From contig JARWIR010000031.1 in assembly GCA_029959085.1 (NCBI GenBank), positions 5,704,001 through 5,768,000 of the forward strand: a stretch of 64,000 bases of DNA, written 5' to 3'. This DNA comes from Nemophila menziesii. Taxonomy: Eukaryota; Streptophyta; Magnoliopsida; Boraginales; Hydrophyllaceae. The position numbers were made by a program, and so were the translations under genes. Below the pieces are notes generated by a model. That model ran no database searches, was not told the origin of the DNA, and was given only the letters and a program-made list of their open reading frames with translations. Below, piece by piece: positions 20,500-33,128 of the stretch (its first letter is position 1; the number at the start of each line of letters is the position of its first letter).

Positions 20500-20901
20500 T
20501 GGTCAGCTGATGAAGATGGAAAAACTTATCAACTACATTACTGTCCATGGACATGGCAACTGGATGGAGTTTCTAAAACATGCAGGTAAAAAACCCTAAA
20601 CTCAAATACGAGAATAATTTTTTTCGTATTAACTTCGTGATGGTTAAACTACTTTAGGTCAGATCTAAACGTCATGATTTTACTACTGAAGAAGCAAATG
20701 TAATAATCGAGCTTAAAATACATCTTGGCAATAGATATATTTTTCTTTAATGCATTGGAGAATTATCACGTGACTCAATTTTGTTTTGTTTTGATTTGGT
20801 TTTTGTGCAGATGGGATGAGATAGCTAACTATTTGCCTAGAAGAACAAATAATGGCATCAAGAATTTTTGGAACTCAATCATTAGAAAGAAGCTACTCTG
20901 A
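20500..20901 (+). pseudogene. R2R3-MYB pseudogene (copy 2)
   Basis: This is the second tandem copy with the same defects: the inserted G before EKLINYI, the truncated second exon, and a stop after RKKLL. The tryptophan of HGHGNW is TGG here, unlike copy 1. Exon 2 reads LGNR before the failed donor. Because the defects are shared by all three copies, the gene was already dead before the segment multiplied. Confidence 0.85.
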
Positions 20902-22111
20902 AATGACATGCATGAAGTTAGCACAAATAATCTTTTGAACCATTTTGAAAATATGCATTTTCAAAATTTGGAAACTACCCTTCAAGAGTTTAATTTTCTC
21001 GCAATCATAAATATAAGCATGATGTTTTTCGGTACAAAAATTGTTGAAATTAATATATTAATCGTGACTTCAAGTTGTTTGAGGAAGATCCAATATATGT
21101 TGTGTCGTAAATTATTTAATATAAGTGTGACTTTCTAGTTGATGAAAGGGAGAAATGTTAATTGAATGGTTTTTTACTAAGTTAATTATTTCTTTCATTT
21201 AAACTAATGATTTAGACTTTTATTATATTTTTACTCGAATCAACCTAGGTCTTGACCTAGAAAAGAATAGGTTAACCCTGGCTCCACTACTTCTTTTGGT
21301 CGAACCACCTTTATCTACTTGAGACACGATGTAGACACATGTGATACGCGACACCGAGTCATGTTAAATAAACTACTATATGGATCAATAGCTAGGGGTG
21401 TGGCCTAAGTAATTCAAGGTCGTGACCTAGCTTAAAAAATCATCAAGAAGTCTTGAGGGACTTGAGACGCTTAGGTAATTCAAGGTCATGACCTACGAAA
21501 TCCTGAGATTCTCGTCAAAACTCACTAAAGTACCATATTCACGGTATAGGTATTGTGAGGTGCGACCTAGCTGAATAAAATCATTGATTTCTTATGTTTA
21601 CAATAACTCTTTGAAAAAAATTTAAATTCACAAAACTTTTTTCCCATATTTGAAGAAAGTTTCCTGGCATACCAGTACATTTTCCAAATGGAGGCCCTAA
21701 TATCCCCGTACTTCACCATTCTCCGCTTTAACCTTCATTTTTTACCTCAAAATTCGCTGAGTTTTACCATCACATCATACAAACTGCAATACCCATCTCG
21801 GTATGCATAGTATACACTTATTAAACTATAAACTACTGAAAATAGAATACTAAAGTTAATGAAAGTACAATAAACCTATTATATTTTGGGTTTTCTCCCA
21901 ATAGGACTTTTGCTTAACTTCGTTTAAAGTTCGGCATAGTTACCTCGAATTGTACTCTGCTTCTAGTAGATACATCAACTCTCCTTGCTTCACGTACTTA
22001 TCTTCATCAGATAGCCCTTTACCATGAAGGTTTGATTCTCAATATAATGTCCCCCTCAATAGCTCCTAGAGGCGTGACTTTTTTGTGACGATGAATGATG
22101 TTGGTTGGGGT

Positions 22112-22400
22112 GCAGATTTGTGATACCCACATGACTCAAGGTGTCACTCGCAAGCAACTATAATACTTTATGTTTTTGTTTTTCTAAATCAGAGATGCGA
22201 CTGAATGGTTAGATAGTCAACCATCTGATTCAATCACGTCATGGGACCAAATCAAAGCAAAATTCTTAGATCTCTATTATCCACAAAACATGAGAGTGGA
22301 AGATCAAATGGAGTTTGCCAATTTTTTCCATGACGATGGAGAGAGCGTAAGTAAGACAGGGGTAGGATTTCAACATAGGTTAGGTAGATTTTCACTTTTT
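22112..22400 (+). pseudogene. Ty3/gypsy gag fragment (copy 2)
   Basis: Tandem-copy equivalent of the relic at 1702, with the same DATEWLDSQPSDSITSW core and stop before it. GCTAGATGTTC of copy 1 is GGTAGATTTTC here. Confidence 0.78.
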
Positions 22401-25400
22401 GATTTCCCCAATAATTTTTAATTATGTTAGTTTTCAATTATATTATAATTTCACTAATTATGTCTAACATTTTTTTTGGACTACTCTTCAAAATATGTTA
22501 AAATTTTATGTTTTTTGATATTATGAGAATTAAATACAAAAAATATTATTTATGCATAATATTATAGATAGTTGTAGATTAGAACGGTACGTATTGTCCT
22601 TACATATATGCAGAAATCAATTAATCAATAATAACATTTCTTTTAATCATATATTTTATGTATACTTTGGATTCACATTGTTAAAATAAAAAAAATTATA
22701 GGAATATAAGAATAGTAAATGAATCGAAGGAAAAGTGATAACATTGTTTAAATGATTAAAAGTAAAAATAAAAAAAGAAAATAATTATTATGGAATATTT
22801 CGTGTCAAATTATAAAAAGAGCGGAAATGATAATTTAATTTTTTTTTACAGTTTTTATGTTATGTAATTTATAATATAACATACAAAATGGTACTTTTTC
22901 ATTTTAAATTAGAGCGTATGATACGCATGGATTAAATAAACCGAAAGAGGAGCTACCCCTAACAAAGGAAAATATTTTTTGTGATGCGTCGTTTAAAAGC
23001 AATAAAACCCATAGGGATTGCGAGTATTAGTTTTGATAAGAACAACGTCCCGATCACTTGAAAGGGAGATAATATTTGGTGCAATTTTGTGCTGGAAGGG
23101 GAGAAATTGCAATCATGTTTTCTTAAAAGGACGAAACAAGCTCTAAGGATAGATTTTTCATAATTCAAACTGCCTTGGAGTTTCCCATGGACTTACAAAT
23201 TTATAGAATAACTATTATTTTTTTGTGACAATAATCTATATTGGAGCATGTACAATAAATTTATGAGATTTAACAATATTCGCTATGCCTGCGAATGTAT
23301 TTTGTATATTATTTGGAACTAATTGAAAATAAATTGTCTTTTGAAATTTAAGCTCTAATTATTTATTTTGTGGATTGAGATGAAACAATAACATTATCCT
23401 CCACGATATATCACGTTGTACTTCAGGTTGTAGGGTCTAGCCTCCTAATATGAGTTAATTATCTTATGAAATTGACACTATTTAAAACATTATTTAATGA
23501 TATCACCTCTCAAGGATTCAAGATATAGAATAATATAAGGAGTATTTAACCCAACATAAATTCCAAATCATTGATTTGGGATAGTCATTTAATTTTACCA
23601 AAGAACCTAAAACATATGTGTAGTCATTTGATAAAATAATCTCTTGGTTCTTTTAAGTATATTCCAAGTGAGATCTCTAATATTCGGTCTATCATTAATG
23701 TCCCATGTGACTAAGTCGATCATGTCATAATATAATGTTCTTTGGATCGTGAGCACAAATCTTTTCTAATACACACTTTTGACATGACTTTCAGGAAATA
23801 ATGCAAATATATTTTTTTATGGACACTTTTGGTTTATACAAAATACTCGTTTTGGCAAATATCCTTTAAGTTTAGTAAATTTCTTTAGAATTTACTTAAA
23901 ATATGATTCGCCGATTATGTCAATTTTGTACCACAAGGTAACATAATTTTGTCAACCAAAAACTTTAAATTAGATCGATTAGATAGTGTACTGTAGGAAA
24001 ACTTCCAATATATACCTTATATTTTATAGCTTTTAATTTAATAATATTTCCTAAGATATTTATCATTAATTTTAATTTCTCTAATGAACTAAAGGTTAAT
24101 CCTACCATGATCTCAACCTTAAGTGGAGCTATGATCACCACCACGTTAATTACAAATTAGAAGACGTAGTATTTTATTTAGGAAATGCAATTTCATTCAC
24201 TCCAATGAATAGTTTTAGCCATTGAATAAAATATTTAACCGGATTTAACCCTACCATGTTCATTTTTATATCCATTTCCATATAGATTAAAAAATGAAAC
24301 ACTCTCTAAAGGAAATGCAATTCCATCTACTACATAGAATGATCTTGAGCTATAGAATGTGATTTGATCCAGTCAAATTGCGGCACCACAATGTTTGTTT
24401 TAATTCATATTTGAAAATGATTTCATTCGTTTTTGGAAATGTAATTCTAATTTCTTCAGGAAATTGTGTTGATTCAATGGAACATAAATTAGGATTTTAC
24501 GTCAATAATTCATTAGCTTGCTTTCGAGACAAATAATCGTATAATATTTTGTAAAACCTTTATTCGTGATATAGCTACTTCATGTGTAAATTTTTGATAC
24601 GATACAAAGAGATGAATATATGTTCTTATATCTGCTCATTTGAAACCCTCAATTAAGTTAGTAGTATTTGAACTTATACTAACACTTTAGTTGTCCAATT
24701 TACTAACAAATAATTTGTTTGGCCAAATGGTATATACAAAATAGGTTGTATATTCAAAACCTTTATGATGCAAGTTTAGCACAAATTATCCAAAAAATTG
24801 TGTAATTCATAAAATTGTTTAGTATTTCAACTTATCCCCCCTTATTGTATGCCTTTTTTCCAGAATAAAACCACTTTTTGCATTTAGGCGGTGTATAATA
24901 TGCTAATATAAAAATTCATATTTATTTTTATATGAATATTTTATCGTATAAGATTTAGGTTGTTAGCCTATATGGAGATAAAGATCAAGAAAAACAATAT
25001 TTTTCATCACAATCCTCGATAATGTGTAATTTCCTTATTTAATTATATGTCAAATTTGTCAAGGAACTTCTGGTTCATATTTTATTTCTCAAAATTATAT
25101 ATATGAATAAATTTCTTGTTTGTAATAATTATATCAATTAATGTGTATATCAACGAACTCCAAGTACGTAAAAATTGAAAGCATATTTTCATCATCATAT
25201 TTTATAAATATAGTGACTGAATCATACCAATAATTTAGTATAGTTTTTTAGGGATATTTAATTTTCTCCATAATCCTCATAAAATATTTTATTGTGACAT
25301 TTAGGTTTTAACCCATATAAATTTTTTAATTACTTGCGATATATTAAGAACATATTTTTTTTATTTAATTCTTAAATATTCATGAAATCTATATGACTTT

Positions 25401-25535
25401 TTCATCATAGAACAAAATTTACTTCAATCTTATAATTTTTAATTAAGGTTTCAAGAGTTTGTAATTCTTTTAAATTTCGAGTCTTTAAAATTCAATATAG
25501 GCTTCAAGCCTATAAAAATAAATACATGCGTCGAG

Positions 25536-25540
25536 CCTTC
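25536..25540. repeat. Target-site duplication of element B (left)
   Basis: CCTTC before the 5' LTR is repeated at 33129-33133 after the 3' LTR. The single CCTTC of the empty site is seen in copies 1 and 3. Confidence 0.94.
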
Positions 25541-27106
25541 TGATGTCTCCTCATTTGTGATAGTAAAATACACTCTTGAGACATCATTTTAGGCTTATTT
25601 ATTAGTCTATAGGTTGATTTTAGCTTAATTTAGTGCACTTTCCTATTTTGAGTCTTGATTTGTAGAATTATTATTTTTAGAGCATATTGGGTTTAATTGT
25701 TTATTTAGTGTGAAACTTTAAAGATAATTATGGATATTAATTAGAGTCCAAGTCAAAGATTACAACTTATGAAAAAAGATATGCATGGAAATTGGAGATA
25801 GAAGGAAACTGAGTTCAATTAGGAAAAGGAAAAGCTGCCTAAATCTGGGATTCTGCAGAACACGTCTAAAGATTGGTGTTTTTACCTAAGAAATAGGCCG
25901 AATTTGGTAATTTCCTTCTATAGGTCCTAGATAATTCTGTTGCGATTCTTTTGGTATCTTGTGGAGCAAAATCCGACCAATAACAAAGAAGTTATGACCA
26001 AAACAATGCAGCAGTGTTTATCTTACGAATTTGGGTTGGGCCAGGAGCCCATTACTTGAAGTTATCTCCACCAAACGAATTAGGTCAACCTATACCCTAT
26101 AAATACAGCCTCTTAACACTCTTAAATCATCCTTGGCCAGACCCTAAGGCCAAGAGGAAGCTACAACACAAGAGAAGAAGTCTGGAGGAAGCTGTGCAAC
26201 AATCATGTCTCCTTCAACCTCTTACTTTGTAATTCTTTCTTCTTCTTTTCTTTGTATGAACTAATTCTCTTAGCTTAGGTTTTGCATATGTATAATCTAT
26301 GAATTCTAGTTCTTCTATCTAAGTTCTTTGGGAATTATATGTTTTAATCTGATATTAGCTACTTACCCTTATATTTGATTATGTGTTTTGATTTAATGAC
26401 TGTTTTCCTTGCTAGTGCACGAGTATAGGATTACCTTAATAGTAGTTAGATGGTCACCTTGTAAGGGTGTTTAACTATTGAACCACCACATAACGTCTAG
26501 TGTCGATAGCAGTTCTGACAAAACATACTTCTAACTAGATAGTCATTAAGGTTTGTTTTAACCACCATATCACCAAGATTGCAGTATTTGCTTAGGGCCT
26601 TAGTGGCATTTGATAACCCTATTTTAAATCACTTCTTGGTTGTGCCGTTGCCCCCTTAGTCGCTCTCAAGGTCTAAGGTAGTGGAATTTAGAATCCTGAC
26701 TAAGTATACCAAGAGCTAATATTCTCCCTTATGAATTAGATCTAATAGATAGAATTAGAAGGATTAGTGCATACTAGTAAAACCTAAGTTATATCTTTCG
26801 TACTATCTTCTTTTCTTTTCTGTTATTTATTTTATTGTCTTTAATTTAGTAGTTTAGTTTTCTTATCAAAAAACCAAATAAATATCTATCTTTCTCTTCT
26901 TTCTCCTTGCGTATTATTATCTATCTTTAATATCTGCACTTGATAATTTGCATAAGTTCTCTCTAACTTTCGTCAGTCCCTGAGGAACGAATCTTCTTAT
27001 CATTAAAACTTGCATACGTCCTGTAATACTTGCAGTACAGTGTTAGTTTAGGGTGTGTATTTGCACTTATTTATATCATTAATTTATCAAACCTTAGGCC
27101 ACACCA
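25541..27106 (+). repeat. 5' LTR of element B
   Basis: It starts TGATGTCTCC and ends CACACCA. U3 opens with the same TGATGTCTC / GAGACATCA inverted repeat (25541-25549, 25578-25586). TATAAATA lies at 26098-26105. The last third (GATGGTCACCTTGTAAGGGT and onward) is close to element A, and the middle is more diverged. Confidence 0.95.
26098..26105 (+). promoter_or_regulatory. LTR TATA box, element B
   Basis: TATAAATA, repeated at 32120-32127 in the 3' LTR. Confidence 0.62.
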
Positions 27107-27112
27107 AGTTTT

Positions 27113-27130
27113 TGGCGCCGCTGCCGGGGA
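27113..27130 (+). promoter_or_regulatory. Primer-binding site, tRNA-Asp type (element B)
   Basis: TGGCGCCGCTGCCGGGGA, identical to element A, six bases after the LTR. Confidence 0.88.
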
Positions 27131-27294
27131 CTACATCGTTAGTCCTTGTGCAATTATCTTGTGCTCATATTTTAGTTAGTTCTATTTTACGCTTTTCTTT
27201 TTAGTTTTTGTTCTACAGATTTTTTTTTTTAGGCGAAAGCAGATTTATTAGGAGATAAAGGTTTCGTGTTATTAGATCCTGAAGAAGCTAATTC

Positions 27295-28431
27295 ATGATG
27301 GAATCTCTAAGGCTCAAGGAGTTGAGCCGACAACTTGAGGAATTACGAGAACTAGCTCAGAGGAATCTAGTACATACATCACCTTCATGTCCTAGTTGTG
27401 GAGCAAGAGATCACTCGTGGGGACGTTGCATGAACAATCCAGCCTCAATTTCCTTCATGCCTTATCAAAGAGACCATTATTATAATGGTTATTATCAATC
27501 TCAAGGAAATTACGCTGACTATCAACCCCCACAGAGTTACAATTGGGTCGGAGATCAACAGCCATGTCATTATGATAACCATTATCATGATGATTATTAT
27601 CAACCGCGACCACAAGCTTATTATCCTCCACAACCTATCTATCAAGAAGCGCCGATTTATAATGAAGCTTATCAAGAACCACTTCCTTATTCAATGCAGC
27701 AAAAACAACCTTCGAGTTTGAGTTCAAGTTTGGCTCGACTGATGCAAACACTTGATAATATTGAGAGTCGCCAGCAAGAATCCCAAGACTCGCAGAATGC
27801 GCTTATGGAGAAGTTGCAGAGAATGTCACAAAGGATGAATGAAACTCTAATCCCTGCAAAAAGGCAACTCCAAAGTGATACTACTGCTCCAGAAAACAAA
27901 ATTTGTCATGCAGTTGAATTAGAAAGTGGAAAACAACTACCTCCAACAAGATCAGAACCAGAACCAGTCCCTATTCCAGATCAGAAGGGGGAAGAAGCAA
28001 CAGAAGATAAGGTCGAAGAGGTAGTTGAACAAGAACGTGTCCAAGAGAAGACACCAGAAAAGAAAGAGAGCCCAGTGGTAACCAATACATGTCCTCCTCC
28101 ACCATTCCCTTCACATGTCAGAAAGGACAATGACCTGGAATTCAAGAAGTTCGTTGACATGATGAACAAATTAAAGAACAGCAGCCCGTTTGTAGAAGCT
28201 CTCACAAGAATGTCAAAATACGGTCAATTCATGAAGGACATTCTTTCTAACAAACGAAGATTCGAAGTTAAAGAGATGAATGGATTACTAGAGGAGTGTA
28301 ATGCTACACTTGGAATTGAGTTACCACCTATTCCCATGACATCTTGGATGGCACCATCCATGATTATTAAGAATCGAGCTGAAAAGTTCGTGGGAATTAA
28401 AGGCAAAGGGTGGAAATTTCGTCATCCTTAA
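27295..28431 (+). CDS. Truncated gag-derived protein (element B)
   Basis: It has 378 residues from the first ATG of a tandem ATG pair. Visible features are a zinc knuckle CX2CX4HX4C at residues 32-45 (CPSCGARDHSWGRC), a Tyr/Gln/His-rich stretch 55-135, and a short coiled-coil-like part about 140-180. An acidic linker follows, and then about 265-345 the block FKKFVDMMNKLKNSSPF and YGQFMKDILSNKRRF that precedes the protease in Athila-type polyproteins. It ends GKGWKFRHP. The capsid domain that should precede the knuckle and the protease that should follow are missing, yet the frame is intact. It may still bind RNA, or it may simply be a recent deletion product. Confidence 0.8.
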   Translation: MMESLRLKELSRQLEELRELAQRNLVHTSPSCPSCGARDHSWGRCMNNPASISFMPYQRDHYYNGYYQSQGNYADYQPPQSYNWVGDQQPCHYDNHYHDDYYQPRPQAYYPPQPIYQEAPIYNEAYQEPLPYSMQQKQPSSLSSSLARLMQTLDNIESRQQESQDSQNALMEKLQRMSQRMNETLIPAKRQLQSDTTAPENKICHAVELESGKQLPPTRSEPEPVPIPDQKGEEATEDKVEEVVEQERVQEKTPEKKESPVVTNTCPPPPFPSHVRKDNDLEFKKFVDMMNKLKNSSPFVEALTRMSKYGQFMKDILSNKRRFEVKEMNGLLEECNATLGIELPPIPMTSWMAPSMIIKNRAEKFVGIKGKGWKFRHP

Positions 28432-28441
28432 TCGAGGTAAC

Positions 28442-28495
28442 ACGTCTAACTTTGAAAGACGTTAAACAAAAGTGCTGTACGGGAGACAACCCGTA
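28442..28495 (+). other. Two hairpins after the ORF1 stop (element B)
   Basis: ACGTCT/AGACGT (28442-28462) and TACGGG-AGACAA-CCCGTA (28478-28495). The second stem differs from element A by a matched pair of changes. Confidence 0.7.
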
Positions 28496-28755
28496 ATTTC
28501 TTTTATGTTTTTACGTTTTTAGTTTTTAATTTATGTTTAGATTAGTTAATTTTAGTTGATATTGCATATTTGAGGAAGGTATTAGTGTTTTTGATGATTA
28601 GGTATTGGAGAAATCGAGTTAGGGAAGCGAGCAAAGTTTTCGGAACGGAGAAACTTCAGCAAGTCATATCTTTGCGCTCGGATATCGGAATCAGGTGATT
28701 TTTTAGCCTAAACTGCATAACTTTTCGAGATCTAGCTGCTGGGGAGGTTTTTGCC

Positions 28756-29010
28756 ACATGCGGTACACCGGACCTCAGCCGCGGTGCACCGCGTGGTCAA
28801 AAACCCGTACTACGGGTTGCTACCGCGGGTTTTATCCAGAAACGAAAAAAAAAATAGCTGATGGGTCCGGTATACCGGACCCTATACCGCGCCATGCACC
28901 GCACAAACACGTGCCACGGGGTCCTACCACGGGTTTTTTGACGTAGGAGGCGCGGTGTACCCCGCGGTACACCCCATGGTCCGCAGGGGTAGTCCGCAGC
29001 GCCGCAAGGG
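28756..29010 (+). repeat. GC-rich palindromic cassette (element B)
   Basis: Shorter version of the element A cassette with the same words (CCGCGGGTTT, ACCACGGG, CGGTACACC, GGTCCGCAGG). The word order differs in part, so units have been gained or lost. Confidence 0.72.
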
Positions 29011-29422
29011 AGAGAAAAACCTACGGGATTTGATTATAAAGGAGGTATTAAGCTTTTAGTTCCGAATTTTATAAACCCAAACCCTCTTTTTCTTCTCCGC
29101 AACTCTCCTAACTCCATTGAATCTCATCAAAACCTTCACCAATCATCAAAACACTACCCAATCACCATGAAAACACATCCAATTCATTCTCCACATCATT
29201 ACAAAGAAGATTCAACCACCTATATCATCCCAAAACACCTTGAATCCAAGAATCAAAAGCTTAAATTTCAGAATTTCATCCTACAATTTCTTAAATCCAA
29301 GCCAATCCATGAAGAATCCATCTTACCCACATAGAGAATCATCATCAAATCACCTTTCCTAACCCAAATTAAGCTTGTACAACCAATAATCAAGAGTTTC
29401 AAATTTCAAGAGTGGTTAAAGC

Positions 29423-29436
29423 TTTGAGTTGGGGGT
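29423..29436 (+). promoter_or_regulatory. PPT-like motif copy 1 (element B)
   Basis: TTTGAGTTGGGGGT, nine bases before the ATG of the dead ORF2. Confidence 0.58.
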
Positions 29437-29444
29437 CAATTGAG

Positions 29445-30030
29445 ATGATTAAGAGAACATGAACATTATCTACTGTATTGGAGTTGAAGAAATCAAGGTG
29501 TTGGATTTAATTGAGAAGAAATCAAGTGAGACAAGTCCTAGTTCCAATTCAATGGGTAAAACAAGTCAAGAGAAGAGAGGTTAGCATGCTGTGTTGATTC
29601 AATGAGCAAAAAGGTTCTATCTTTAGTGAAGATGACAACACAACCTCTACAGATCAAAGACCCTACACCCGAAGAAAAAGAGAAAGCTTCAATGGCCATG
29701 ATAGCTTCTCCGAAGTAACAATTAAAGGAACTACCTTTTTCTTATAAGATAGTATTTGAAGAAGAAGTCGAAGGTGAATACATGAAGGTTCATGGAGATT
29801 TGGAATGCTTTGGGTTGTTTGTGAATTGTATTTTATGAGGAGAAGAAGAAGATGTGGCACAGTTGATCTATGAGGAGGTGATACGAATTTTCGATCTCTC
29901 CCATGACGTTATATAATGCAATATCCTATTATGATCACGTGTCTTGATCAAAAAGCGAGTAAGAAGATGGGTGAAGAAGATACATTAGATTTAATCCGAG
30001 TATCGTCTAGGCGAGGTAAAAGCCTCGAAG
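29445..30030 (+). pseudogene. Dead ORF2 remnant (element B)
   Basis: It aligns with element A ORF2 at both ends but reaches a TGA six codons in. It has lost about 600 bp overall, including most of the central globular part. The block CAGTTGATCTATGAGGAGGT near 29858 is identical to element A. The CDS is clearly not maintained. Confidence 0.78.
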
Positions 30031-30113
30031 AGTATGTTTTCTTTCTTCCCTACCATTTCTTTATGTGCAATATGTATGCTAATTTTAAATTTTATTTTTC
30101 TTGAGTCTTTTTC

Positions 30114-30150
30114 GAGTCGTGGGGACACGACTCATTTTTGAGTTGGGGGT
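30114..30150 (+). promoter_or_regulatory. Hairpin plus PPT-like motif copy 2 (element B)
   Basis: GAGTCGTG-GGGA-CACGACTC (30114-30133) followed by TTTGAGTTGGGGGT (30137-30150), exactly as in element A. Confidence 0.7.
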
Positions 30151-31526
30151 GGGGATTCGTTGTCCTCATCTTCCTTTTTGTTTTTCATAAAATTTAAAAT
30201 TTTTTGGGTTGAATTAGGCATAGAATATCTTTGAATGTACCTATTTGAGCATGATTTTATTAAGTTAATGATAGTAGGTAGTATGTTTTTGAAAAATGCA
30301 ATAAATATGTTTAGTTTGCATGTATGAAAACAGGAAATAAACGATAGAAAAGTTAATAAGCAATGCTAAGAAATCACGTTGAAACTTAGGGAAGTTATTT
30401 GGTGTGTAGAACGTGAGGTTTAAAATTAGTTGAAAACCCACTTATCTATGAACTAGTAGTGAAAAAGTAACAAAATCCGGTAGTTAGAAGAATGAATAAG
30501 GCGATTCTTTCATGATTAAAACACTTGAAGCCTTTATACTTTCTCACCCTTTTATTTGATTATTGTTATTTATCCGTCTTAGCCCCTCTGAGCCTTTCTA
30601 AAGCCTTTATTACACCACATTATAATCCATACCCTTAGTTTTTAGGACTTATCTATATGACCCGCACTCGAATCGCGAAACCTGAGACAACTCGTTTTAG
30701 AGCTTGAGTTTGGGGTGGTGGGTTTCATCATTCGGAAACATTGGGATTTGGAATTATCTTTGTGATTTTATTGATGATGAATTGTTATTATTGTAACCCT
30801 TTGCCGGGGTAATAGTGAATGGAAAAGAAGCTACGAGCTAAATTTGCCAACAAGGGCATTAAAAAGAAAGAATATATATATAAAAAAAAAAATAGTGTGA
30901 TATCTCAACATAAAAAGAGAATCATAGCTATACAAAAAAAGAAAAATTGATTTGAAAAGAAAATATATATTCGGACCGGCAAAGTGGAATTTTTATATCA
31001 TCAAAGGTTTTAATTTGGGATTATTGGGGATGCACATCAAAAGCATCAATAAATTGGGTTGAGTGAGAACATCTTCGAGTGAAAACTCAAGCTCTAGGGC
31101 GATTCGTTGATGGCTAGTGAGGAGAGAGCCAAAAGCTCACTTTTCATTATCCAAATATACCACACCCGTCCTTAAGCCAAGTTATGACCAAAGACCTTAG
31201 GATTTCTAACTACTAGATGGAGAAACAATTGAGCTATTAGGTAGTAGGTAAGTGGACCATTGGATGCTGTATTTGGGACCTATGAACAACCTATAGCCAT
31301 TATCCTGAACTAAGTTATCATCCTCTCCTTCTGGCATTGCGAAATTAATCTTAACTTGAATTTATGGATTGTTGATTTCATGTAAATTAAGCATATTTGT
31401 GCATTATTTTTTGAGCATTACTACATGAGACTTTTTAGATATTTTGCTCTAGGATCATTCATTGTGTTCTGTTCCTATTCTCCTCCTACTTCTTCTTCTT
31501 GACTACCCTACTGTTCTTTACTTTTA
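30151..31526 (+). other. Conserved non-coding 3' region (element B)
   Basis: Collinear with 15719-17148. The CTTTGCCGG (30799-30807) and CCGGCAAAG (30976-30984) pair and the CTTGAGTTTGGGGTGGTGGG block are kept. Confidence 0.6.
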
Positions 31527-31560
31527 TTGTATCGGGACGATACAACTTTGAGTTGGGGGT
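31527..31560 (+). promoter_or_regulatory. 3' hairpin and polypurine tract (element B)
   Basis: TTGTATCG-GGA-CGATACAA (31527-31545) then TTTGAGTTGGGGGT (31547-31560), two bases before the 3' LTR. Confidence 0.8.
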
Positions 31561-31562
31561 CT

Positions 31563-33128
31563 TGATGTCTCCTCATTTGTGATAGTAAAATACACTCTTG
31601 AGACATCATTTTAGGCTTATTTATTAATCTATAGGTTGATTTTAGCTTAATTTAGTGCACTTTCCTATTTTGAGTCTTGATTTGTAGAATTATTATTTTT
31701 AGAGCATATTGGGTTTAATTGTTTATTTAGTGTGAAGCTTTAAAGATAATTATGGAGATTAATTAGAGTCCAAGTCAAAGATTACAACTTATGGAAAAAG
31801 ATATGCATGGAAATTGGAGATAGAAGGAAACTGAGTTCAATTAGGAAAAGGAAAAGCTGCCTAAATCTGGGATTCTGCAGAACACGTCTAAAGATTGGTG
31901 TTTTTACCTAAGAAATAGGCCGAATTTGGTAATTTCCTTCTTAAGGTCCTAGATAATTCTGTTGCGATTCTTTTGGTATCTTGTGGAGCAAAATCCGACC
32001 AATAACAAAGAAGTTATGACCAAAACAACGCAGCAGTGTTTATCTTACGAATTTGGGTTGGGCCAGGAGCCCATTACTTGAAGTTATCTCCACCAAACGA
32101 ATTAGGTCAACCTATACCCTATAAATACAGCCTCTTAACACTCTTAAATCATCCTTGGCCAGACCCTAAGGCCAAGAGGAAGCTACAACACAAGAGAAGA
32201 AGTCTGGAGGAAGCTGTGCAACAATCATGTCTTCTTCAACCTCTTATTTTGTAATTCTTTCTTCTTCTTTTCTTTGTATGAACTAATTCTCTTAGCTTAG
32301 GTTTTGCATATGTATAATCTATGAATTCTAGTTCTTCTATCTAAGTTCTTTGGGAATTATATGTTTTAATCTGATATTAGCTACTTACCCTTATATTTGA
32401 TTATGTGTTTTGATTTAATGACTGTTTTCCTTGCTAGTGCACGAGTATAGGATTACCTTAATAGTAGTTAGATGGTCACCTTGTAAGGGTGTTTAACTAT
32501 TGAACCACCACATAACGTCTAGTGTCGATAGCAGTTCTGACAAAACATACTTCTAACTAGATAGTCATTAAGGTTTGTTTTAACCACCATATCACCAAGA
32601 TTGCAGTATTTGCTTAGGGCCTTAGTGGCGTTTGATAACCCTATTTTAAATCACTTCTTGGTTGTGCCGTTGCCCCCTTAGTCGCTCTCAAGGTCTAAGG
32701 TAGTGGAATTTAGAATCCTGACTAAGTATACCAAGAGCTAATATTCTCCCTTATGAATTAGATCTAATAGATAGAATTAGAAGGATTAGTGCATACTAGT
32801 AAAACCTAAGTTATATCTTTCATACTATCTTCTTTTCTTTTCTGTTATTTATTTTATTGTCTTTAATTTAGTAGTTTAGTTTTCTTATCAAAAAACCAAA
32901 TAAATATCTATCTTTCTCTTCTTTCTCCTTGCGTATTATTATCTATCTTTAATATCTGCACTTGATAATTTGCATAAGTTCTCTCTAACTTTCGTCAGTC
33001 CCTGAGGAACGAATCTTCTTATCATTAAAACTTGCATACGTCCTGTAATACTTGCAGTACAGTGTTAGTTTAGGGTGTGTATTTGCACTTATTTATATCA
33101 TTAATTTATCACACCTTAGGCCACACCA
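31563..33128 (+). repeat. 3' LTR of element B
   Basis: 1566 bp, equal in length to its partner, followed by CCTTC at 33129-33133. Confidence 0.95.

Larger units (their letters stand above)
25541..33128 (+). mobile_element. Element B: shorter non-autonomous relative of element A
   Basis: It is 7588 bp with two 1566-bp LTRs differing at about a dozen positions by eye, so it is older than element A but still young. It shares the PBS, LTR architecture, post-gag hairpins, GC-rich cassette, PPT-like repeats and 3' region with A. It has lost the capsid, protease and integrase tail, and its ORF2 is dead. It must move, if at all, by borrowing proteins. Confidence 0.95.

Noticed and set aside
26014..26232. 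72-codon frame in both LTRs of element B
   Set aside because: It begins at a GTG, spans the TATA box and promoter, and has no equivalent in element A.
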